Position numbers and translations under genes: made by a program. Positions 56,291 to 64,000 of a stretch of DNA of 64,000 nt are shown here, in pieces (the first letter of the stretch is position 1; each line of letters begins with the position of its first letter). A model generated the notes under the pieces. That model saw nothing but the letters and a program-made list of their open reading frames with translations. It did no database searches and was not told where the DNA came from. Location of the stretch: assembly GCA_007115705.1 (NCBI GenBank), contig QXEO01001579.1, positions 186,001 through 250,000 of the forward strand. The letters run 5' to 3'. The DNA is from Dactylis glomerata (lineage: Eukaryota; Streptophyta; Magnoliopsida; Poales; Poaceae).

Positions 56291-59200
56291 TTAGTAGTTT
56301 GTACCGTATGGATAAGCATAGCTTGAGTCTACGCTGAAACTGGGACGATTTGGGTGCACGCGCACTGCATGCCTCGCCGCAGCCAGGGCTTCAGCTGCAT
56401 GCTGACGAGCTGCGTCTCCAGTAGCATAGCCTGTAGAAACAATGACACTCCGAAGGGAGACCAGGTTCCCCAGGCTGGACTCAAGATCACCATCTTTACC
56501 AAGACATATGTTGATCTGAACATTTTCAGCCCTCGGCAATGCTCCTTTCCCGAACACCACTGCTCGCCTATATCCATGTGAGGTACTAAGCAACTTGAAG
56601 TCTACCAGAGAGGGGAACCCATTGTCACCTGTGAGCAGCATGGTTTGCTTTTGGTGGTCGGTTTGTATCCGGAGAGAACAAAGAGCCGGCAAACTTCCAA
56701 GGTTTCTCATGTCCTCCTGCTGCAGCTCCTTGACTCTGAAACTTAACTCAGAGAGGTTGGATAGATGGGCTTTTATCCACACTGGCATTGTAGAGAATTC
56801 GTGACGTTCAGCATGAAATCCTCGGAGACACCGCGGGGGCACCCAGCGTTCCACCAAGAGATCCAAGGAATAATACCCTTCCATAACTAGAATTTGGATA
56901 TTGTGTAGGTTGCAAAGAGATTCTACAAAAGCTTCTTCAATCTCAAGCCCCTCATAAAGCAAGATTTCAAGCTCTCTCAATCTTGTCAGGTTGCCCAGCT
57001 CTTTCGCATTTTTTACAGAACAGACAGTGACGCAACCCAGCACTTCCACGGATGTCCAGTTATTCCCCCACCCATCTGGCAGCTTCGTCTCACGAGCCTC
57101 GAATCGTACGTACATCAATCTTCTCAGCATAAGAACCGTGGATGGCAATTCTTTTAGATAAACATTTCCACTTGAATTTCCCATACTTACATCTAGCACC
57201 TGCAGAAATTGCAGGTTTCCTATCTCGTCTGGAAGTTCACGAGTAAATGTACCTGCTAGATTCAGATACCTCAATTGAAATAGATATCCAATAGCACTGA
57301 AGTCAGCACAAACTCCATCGTAATAGCTTCCACTCAGATCCAATACACGCAAAACACCATAGCTTTTGAGATGCGGCATTATATCATCAAATGTTCCAAA
57401 TATAGTGATGGACCTCACTTGTGGCACACTCATGGAAATAAGAGGTTTGGTTTCATCCACATTCCTGTTTTGGAGGGATAATCTGCGAACCTTGATTCGC
57501 GGATTAGGTGTCCCTTGCACAGTACCGTCCGATACAGTAACAAAGTTCTCTTCACATGCCAAGGAGCAGATGAGATCGAACACCATATCATGGACACGAC
57601 AGGACTTTATCACGCCTTTATGGTTGTATATTGGTTGTACCAGACTCCTGTTTATTAGCTCGTTCAAGTAGCTCTCTCCGAGCTCAAAATCATATTGGCT
57701 ACTCTGCTGCTTTCCACATTGGACAAAACCCTCCCCTATCCACTTCCATACCAGTTGATCTTTCTTGATCTCATGATCTTCTGGAAATGAGCTTAAATAT
57801 GATAAACAAGTCTTCAGATGAGAAGGGAGGTCATAGTAGCTAAACGATATTATCCTCTGCATCTCCTCTACACTGGCATTTGATGTAAGTCCGCGGCCAA
57901 TAGAACTGAGCAAAGTAATCCATTCATCCGCTTCTTTTACCCGATGATCACTGCTTACCAAACGGCTAGCTACAGTAATAATGGCCAATGGTACCCCACC
58001 ACATTTCTTCAACACATCTCTAGACAATTGTTCATATTCATGAGGACAACCACTATCGTGGGGAAATATTCTTCTATTGAAAAGCCTTTTTGATTCATCA
58101 TCCGAAAGAGGTTTCATTTGATAAACCGAATCATCAATGGATGGGCAACATGCATTGGATACACTAACTATGCGGGTTGTCGTGATTAGTCGGCTACCAA
58201 GATTGTTTCTATAAGAGAAAGCCAACTTAATATATCCCCATAGTTGTTCATCCCATATGTCATCAATAACGATAAGGTACCTGTATTGATTGCTAAAGAA
58301 TTATTGTCGTGTCTATGCATGTGACAAAGGATGAAGAAAGAATGAGAAAAACTAGATTCATATATATGTTATCTAAAGAAGCCAGATGCGAGTTATGAAA
58401 AAGAAGCTAGACAGAAGCTTGATATCGGCTTGATACTAATATATTAGCATTATCGGAAAAATCAATTAGATGTTCGAAACTAGCATCCTAGCGATTCTGA
58501 AATAACATTATGAGGAGTAACATCAACAACCATTTCAGAAGACATTATGAACTAGATGGAAAAAAATGGACTAGTGAATTTTGGCATTACATTCACTTAA
58601 AATTATTAATTTTAGATCTTTAACTTTTATAGGAGGTTCATAAATTTTTTGTAACTGTGTTCATTTAACCCACTATGTCTGTTTTTATAGGTCCTTTTGC
58701 ACTTTTACATATGAGTGGATAGTACATTTATTGTATTTGCATATTCCTGTTTTTGTTAATTAATGAAAATCAACCACCAGTTTACAGAAATTTCACAAAT
58801 GTAAATATAGAAATATTTAGTGGAAAACTGTGAGCATAATATTTTCTGAATTGTGCAAAATGATCATACAGGAGACGTAATTTGTTAGCATTAGCTCACG
58901 ATATCTTTGGGCAGGCAAGTGATGCGTACCTCTTATTCTCAAGAAATTGTCGAAGTCTGTCAATGAGTTGCGTCTCACTTGATATTGATAGGTTTGAATC
59001 AGTGTGGCCCAGATCAATCAGAATATCCATGAAAACCTTCTTTGGACTAGCATTCCGGCCGACTGATACAAAAGCCGCACAATCAAAATCCCCTTTCATC
59101 TTGTCGTGCACTGCTCTCACAAGAGTAGTCTTGCCCAATCCTCCAAATCCGACAACCGAGACAACCTGCAATTTCTTCCTGGAAGAGTCGTCGCCCTTGG

Positions 59201-59768
59201 ACAGCAGGTAGATGAGCTCCTGATCCCGTTTGCCATCGATGCCAACGAGCTCTGCCGCTTCCGTGTACAGAGCTCGGAGGCGAGGATCGATGGTAGTCAT
59301 GATACTGGTCTCGGCGACGGGCCTTGAAACAGCATCGTCGATCCTGTACCTGTCACGCCGGGCTGCTACCTCCTCGATCTGCAGCTTGATATCCCTGATG
59401 GCGTCGGCAATCTCATGGCGATTCTTGGCTTTCCTGAACTTGCTGCCCACCTTCTTCATGAACCCCCTAAATCCATCCGAGCTGGTGGCAGCAGCCTCAG
59501 AGCCCCCGACATGCAGCAGGAAGTTGTTGACGACATCCTCCGTGTCGTAGGACAACTCCCTGACATCGCTGGCCCAGAGCTTGATTTGCGCATCGAGCTG
59601 GTCATGGGGCACCTCCGCGACTCTAAGGAGGGCAGCGTGCATGGTCTCCATCTCTCGAGCGAGAGACACGACGTCTTTCGCCACGCCCTTCTGCGTGTTG
59701 TACTCCTCCTTGAGGAGGTCGAAGAGCTTGGGGAGCAGGGAGGCCATGGCCCCCGTTGCAAGGTCCAT
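56291..59768 (-). CDS. CC-NBS-LRR disease-resistance protein, two exons, 942 aa
   Basis: Exon 1 is 59768-58930 and exon 2 is 58280-56291; the AG/G junction restores NKR-YLIVIDDIWD, the kinase-2 motif. I chose MDLATGAMASLLPKL as the start because it is the usual N-terminus of the family's Rx-type coiled coil; the longer frame upstream would be leader. Order: CC domain (about 1-170, with the EDVVNNFL variant of the EDVID motif), P-loop GFGGLGKTTL, RNBS-B GSRLITTTR, GLPL as CGGVPLAI, RNBS-D-like CLSYLSSFPEDHEI, MHD as CRVHDMVFD, then about 400 residues of irregular LRRs (VLRVLDLSGS, LRYLNLAG). No integrated decoy domain follows. The intron position just before kinase-2 is shared by Pik/RGA-type grass NLRs. 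All motifs are intact, so it is probably functional in pathogen sensing. Confidence 0.94.
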
Positions 59769-59832
59769 GGTCAACTCTGTTTGTGAATTGGTTGAAGCTA
59801 AGTGCGTAGTTGAAGCAAGGCAGGTCGCTAGC

Positions 59833-59843
59833 TGTTTATAGAG
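59833..59843 (-). promoter_or_regulatory. TATA box of the NLR gene
   Basis: On minus the sequence reads tctataaacag, about 65-70 bp before the chosen ATG at 59768. This supports that start rather than the in-frame ATG at 59894, which would lie upstream of the TATA box. Confidence 0.55.
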
Positions 59844-60298
59844 CCGAGCTGGTTGGATGGACAGAATATGTATTGCTTGCCTGTTTCTTGGCAAGTTCAG
59901 TTACCCTGTTGATTAGTTTTAATGGCATATTATATTTTGAGAAAATTTGTTTTATTCGCTACAAGAAAAGACTGCGTATAAAGACTCCAAGTGATCCAAT
60001 TTTCTTTAAACCCCGCACAAAACGGGAGCTTTGTCCACCGGGCTGCCCTTTTGCCGCTATATCATGTGTATGTATCGATTCGAATGCACATGATATAACG
60101 TGCTGTTTCACACCGACAGAGTTTGACTTTGTTAGCTGCGCGCACATTGCAAGAACGTGCATTGATTCACACAGCACACTAATTTTGTTTGGGACTCTTG
60201 GGTCGTGTGACACCAGGTCAAGTCCAGCAAATATATTGGATTTAATTTTCTGCTTCGCCATGGACAACGCCTCATCAGCTGTTGAAAGGTCACCAGGT
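59844..60298. other. NLR upstream region
   Basis: No gene recognised. The 60000-60290 stretch has open frames on both strands without known domains. The LINE to the right inserted at 60299. Confidence 0.45.
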
Positions 60299-61264
60299 CG
60301 AGAAGGAAGCTAGTTTTTTTTTTCCAACCGGGCTACCCCCTTTCCATTAATTTCTTAACGGAAATACAGCATTCCACGACCACAAGTCTCAGCAAAACAG
60401 GTAAAAGGAGGGAAAGAAAGGGGATAGCTAGTTGGAGCACCAATGAGAAACCCGCTGTGAATGTTCGCCGTCGAAACATTCACTACGGGGCGAAAACCCA
60501 TTGCCACCATCCAACCTAGATACTACAGAGAAACAGAAACACAAGTTATACAACAGCGTCCAAAGCACTTAAAACCACCAGGGGACTAGAACAGAAAATC
60601 CTTCAACGACTAAAGCAAACTGCTGCAACCACTTTGCTCTCCACAACTCGATCCAAACTCCAGGAAACACCATCACTCTCCAGAGCCAACCATCCCTGTG
60701 AAAGGGATCATCAACCTGTTTCCCCCCTGCCTGACGCCTTCTCCATTAGGTTCGACGCATCAAGTTGGATCATCTCCTTTCCTTGACCTTTCTGCAGACC
60801 TGCTCAATACATTAACAAAGCAGAAGCAAGATACATTATTTCACAAGGATTCCTCATTTTGTGTTTCTCAAAGGTCACTTTGTTCCGGGTTTTCCAAATT
60901 GCCCAACATATCGCAGAAATACCCACCATATAACCCTCACTTCCCCCAGGTACAAAAGCATAAAACCAAGCTAAATCTTGCCACATATTAACATCAATAT
61001 CAATCAAATTCCCTCGAGCAGGGCCAAACAAGCTTTTATAAAAGGAAGCAGCATGATTCACCAAGTTTTCAGTCCCCTCAATATTAACATCACCATCCTT
61101 CATAAGTAGGACATTATTTTTTCTTTTTCTGCCGTTACAAATTCTATGAAAGTAACTTGTATTTTGATCTCCACAAAGTAACCATTTCTCATGAGATTTC
61201 TGAATCCATTGTAATTCTTCCTCAGCAAAAAGGTTTTGCAATTCCACAAAAATCTGAGACTTTC

Positions 61265-62254
61265 TCACAAACATCCCAAGAGACAAACAACTTTCCTCTT
61301 CCATATAGATTCCAAACTTTCGAGCTCAACCTTAAGCTCATTCTTTCTTTTCCTATTATTACCAAATAAATTTGATCCCCACCTTTTGAAATATTTCTTA
61401 AACCTTTTTAACTTGATATTCAAAACATCAATAGGATCCAGACTTCTCACAGGTTTCTCCCAAATTTGCCTAGCTAGAGAGGTAAACTCCTCATTTTTCA
61501 ACCAAGACAGATCAAAACGAAAATCCCTAGATTTATTATTTAAAGGGGACTGTTCACCAGTATTTAGAAGCAAAGCATTATGATCAGAAATATCTCTCAC
61601 CAACTTCCTCACATGAACCAAAGGAAACAAGTCTTCCCACTCAGGAGACATCAACACCCTATCCAACTTTTCCATCGTAGGTATCACATGCTTATTCGAC
61701 CAAGTATATTTTCCCCCATGCATAAAGATCTCCCTCAGGCCTAACGAATAAATAATAGTGTTGAATTAATCAGAAAAATGAGAAGGAGTAAAATTCCTAT
61801 TTTTCTCACCACTATGTCGCAAAATATTAAAATTACCTCCCACAATGTAAGGACAATGCATTCCACGACAAAAGGCAGCTAATTCAGGTAGAAAATCCAT
61901 TCTCAAATCATCATGAGCCGCCCCATAAACCACAATAAGACCCCAATTACACTTTTTAATCTTATCCCAGAGAACAAATTGTAACATGAAACACCCAATT
62001 TTCACAGCGTTCACATCCAAGGAATTTGTTTTCACCCCACATAGGATACCACCATACTTTCCAACTGAAGGAACCCACTTCCAGAAAAAATTGTTACCAG
62101 GATCAATCTTCCGAATTTTTTTTTGATCATAATCACTTTTCATAATCTCTTGCAAACCAATAAAGTCTAAGGAGTAATCAGACATCATATCCCTAATACA
62201 AGTAGCCATACCACGTTTCCCCACACTTCTACTATTCCAAAAGCAACCTATCAT
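61265..62254 (-). pseudogene. LINE endonuclease, interrupted
   Basis: It starts MIGCFWNSRSVGKRG, like the usual WNxRG start of plant LINE endonucleases, followed by DFIGLQEI (catalytic Glu), GLIVVYGA, IVGGNFNILR, KYTWSN, LDRVLM and ISDHNALLL (catalytic His). A stop and frame change lie between 61766 and 61723. In LINEs this enzyme nicks target DNA to start target-primed reverse transcription. This copy cannot act alone because RT is missing. Confidence 0.85.
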
Positions 62255-62913
62255 TTATATCTAGAGTTTTGTTTTCTCTCGCGGATATTTCTGCCAAGAG
62301 TATGGGCAGATTTAGCCCCTTCACGCACCACAGCCTTTTGGCTCCTGGTAATAGGACGAGCAACAATAATAGGACTTCTACTTTTTTTCTTATTACGTTT
62401 CTTCTTTCAACTCTCCACAAGAATAAAATCTTCATCATTTCCTTCATTTTCATCAGCCCAACCCATGCTTAAAGGAGTCGTCTCACCCACATTATTTTTA
62501 ATAAACAAAGGGACATCAGTAACACTATGCATATGCTTATTGTCAATATTCTCTCTAGCACACTCAAGTTCTCTCAACAAATCAATAGAAGAGAAATTAT
62601 TGTCAGGAATTTTTACTCCCATCATAGAAGCATGAACTACAATCTCACTATTGGACAAAGAAGCAAAGGAATTAGTATCAGTAGAAGTGTTATTACCTTC
62701 AAGATTCCTCTTCCGAGTTATATTCTCAGCTTTCTCCCTAATATCCTCCATAGCTGTGTCCTGAAGACGAGTACTGAACCGAGTAGCAGCAGTATCTTCC
62801 TGCTCCACATCATCAGCAAGGGGAGAAATAGGAGATTGAACAGTGTATTCCTAGGAGCCCATCATAGAAGAAGCTGACTCCTCAGATATATCAGTAATAG
62901 TAACCAGAGACGG

Positions 62914-63387
62914 CTAGAATATTTTGCCCACAGGAGAGAAGTGCACATTCACATCAGGAGACATAGAAACTTTCTCAGACATACCACCAGAGATATCATC
63001 TTGCCCCTGATCTTCAACAGAATAAGGCACCAACCACTTACCAGCAACAGGATTAACAACCACATTCCCCTCATCCTCCTTAGCTTTTTCTTCATTCTCT
63101 CTTTGTAACTTATCCAAGAACAGTTCCTGATCATCCACACTATCATCAGGAGAATCATTTTCTATCATACATGGAATACAGACGTTCTCGCGCCCACCAT
63201 CGAACCACCCACGACCACCGTTCCCCCGTCTAGGCGGAAAACGACCTCCGCCACGATCTCCCATCGGAGGAGGTGGACGCGGCGACGGAGGTGGAGGAGG
63301 AGGAGGCGAGGCCACCACCTGAGCGAACGATCTCGAGTCCCCAGCAATTTTGCCCCGCCACCAGCCGAGCGACTCCGCTCTCGGCAA
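62914..63387 (-). CDS. LINE ORF1-like protein, N-terminal part
   Basis: The 157-codon frame opens with FAQVVASPPPPPPP and an Arg/Gly-rich block (GDRGGGRFPPRRGNGGRGWF), then an acidic stretch. It ends in TAG near 62914, followed by a further acidic frame (62808-62407). RNA-binding Gly/Arg regions suit a LINE ORF1, but the usual CCHC knuckles and RRM are not visible, so part may be lost. Confidence 0.5.
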   Translation of the reverse strand: MPRAESLGWWRGKIAGDSRSFAQVVASPPPPPPPSPRPPPPMGDRGGGRFPPRRGNGGRGWFDGGRENVCIPCMIENDSPDDSVDDQELFLDKLQRENEEKAKEDEGNVVVNPVAGKWLVPYSVEDQGQDDISGGMSEKVSMSPDVNVHFSPVGKIF

Positions 63388-63818
63388 AGGGATCGAGGAG
63401 GAAACCCTAGATCGCTCCCAAAAGTGACCCAGGAGCGACTCTAGATCGAACCCGCTGTGACGATGAGAAGATGAGGTCTTAGATGGCTCGACCCTACTCT
63501 CACCGCCATTGTAGGACCCACCAGAGCTCGGGCCACCACGAGAAGGAAGCTAGTTGATCGCAAACTTAGTTAATTGATTTGAACTATCTTTAAATCAGCG
63601 GTGAGTAGCTGGAAGCCTGGAACTCAGGAGCTAAAGCGGCACACAGAGCATGAAAAAGTTGGGTTTCGGGCAACTAACTTTCCAAACGCTTGCTTGATAT
63701 TAATGCTAACTGATCATTTCTTTGTATCAGAAAAGACTTGTTGCACACATGGTACCTATACACCCTCCCATCAACTTTTGATTCAAGATGTATTAACCCA
63801 TTTTAGCTAGGTTTTCTA

Positions 63819-64000
63819 GTAGAACATGGAATACAACTGTGCAAAAGTGATTTCAAATTTTTTGTATGAACTTTTTTGGGTCAAAGTCAACTAAAAATTA
63901 AAAATTCAATGGAAAATCCATTTGTGAGTCGACTTTGATGAAAAAAATTCAAACCAAAAATCTGAAACCACTTTTGTACATCAGAATCCCGTGTTCTACA
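63819..64000. mobile_element. Foldback MITE at the window edge
   Basis: Left end gtagaacatggaatacaact and the reverse complement of the right end tgtagaacacgggattctga continue as matching arms (caaaagtg.tttca.attttt, then tcaaagtc.act) for about 70 bp each. The whole 180 bp can fold into one long hairpin. The right end may extend beyond the window. Confidence 0.75.

Larger units (their letters stand above)
60316..63538 (-). mobile_element. LINE with both ends present but RT deleted
   Basis: Flanked by perfect 17-bp repeats (cgagaaggaagctagtt at 60299-60315 and 63539-63555). On minus it runs from a GC-rich 5' leader, through an ORF1-like Pro/Gly/Arg-rich part (63387-62914) and an acidic part (62808-62407), to the endonuclease (62254-61265) and a short ORF2 C-terminus, ending in about ten A. 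The frame passes from the EN-RT linker (WLLCGDQNTSYFHRICNGR) straight to AICWAIWKTRNKVTFEK, the last domain of ORF2. The whole RT is therefore missing by internal deletion, although the 5' end is intact. Confidence 0.88.

Noticed and set aside
59769..59894. Upstream in-frame ATG of the NLR gene (42 extra residues)
   Set aside because: It lies upstream of the TATA box at 59833-59843, and the extra residues do not resemble an NLR N-terminus, while MDLATGAMASLL does.

Overview
The window is nuclear DNA of a grass of the wheat tribe (Triticeae). It holds spliced plant genes (GT-AG introns), stacked LTR retrotransposons and LINEs of Triticeae type, Stowaway MITEs with TA target sites, and long A/T-rich intergenic DNA. 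I see no bacterial operon structure. I cannot tell which species or subgenome it is.

Left part (1-15.5 kb): nested retroelements. An RT-less Gypsy-type element (two LTRs, tRNA-Asp primer site, internal part 1373-5061) sits inside the gag gene of a second Gypsy-type element of Tat/Retand style. That host keeps gag-protease, lacks RT/integrase, and carries two intron-containing genes on the opposite strand (9275-13133). Its 3' LTR ends at 14727, inside a decayed LINE endonuclease reading frame. Several reading frames in this stack are broken by nonsense codons of C-to-T type.

Centre-left (16.4-24.7 kb): an intact 69-codon cold-shock protein gene (17144-17353, minus). It is a single bacterial-type CspA/CspC/CspE domain with no plant glycine-rich or zinc-knuckle tail, placed behind a plant-type TATA promoter. 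This is the most remarkable item and points to horizontal transfer from bacteria. Beyond it, a Helitron-like 3' terminus (hairpin plus CTAG, ending 24695) closes a region that holds intron-bearing fragments of a mitochondrial NAD-carrier-like gene.

Centre (24.8-41.2 kb): a malectin/LRR receptor kinase gene of at least 13 exons on the minus strand. A young 5'-truncated LINE lies in one of its introns, and one extra base in exon 2 shifts the frame. Then follow an RT-less retroposon with a 17-bp target duplication, a hAT MITE, a 183-bp tandem duplication, a Stowaway MITE and an intact three-exon R2R3-MYB gene (MYBAS1/MYB59 type).

Right part (43-64 kb): a decayed LINE, a second copy of the RT-less retroposon (opposite orientation, 15-bp target duplication), a LINE with RT, zinc-finger and RNase H that split an older reading frame, another Stowaway MITE, a candidate long solo LTR, a complete CC-NBS-LRR resistance gene (56291-59768, minus), a LINE with both ends present but its RT deleted, and a foldback MITE at the right edge.

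The host genes look independent rather than co-regulated: CSP (RNA chaperone, stress), receptor kinase (surface sensing), MYB (transcription) and NLR (intracellular immunity).
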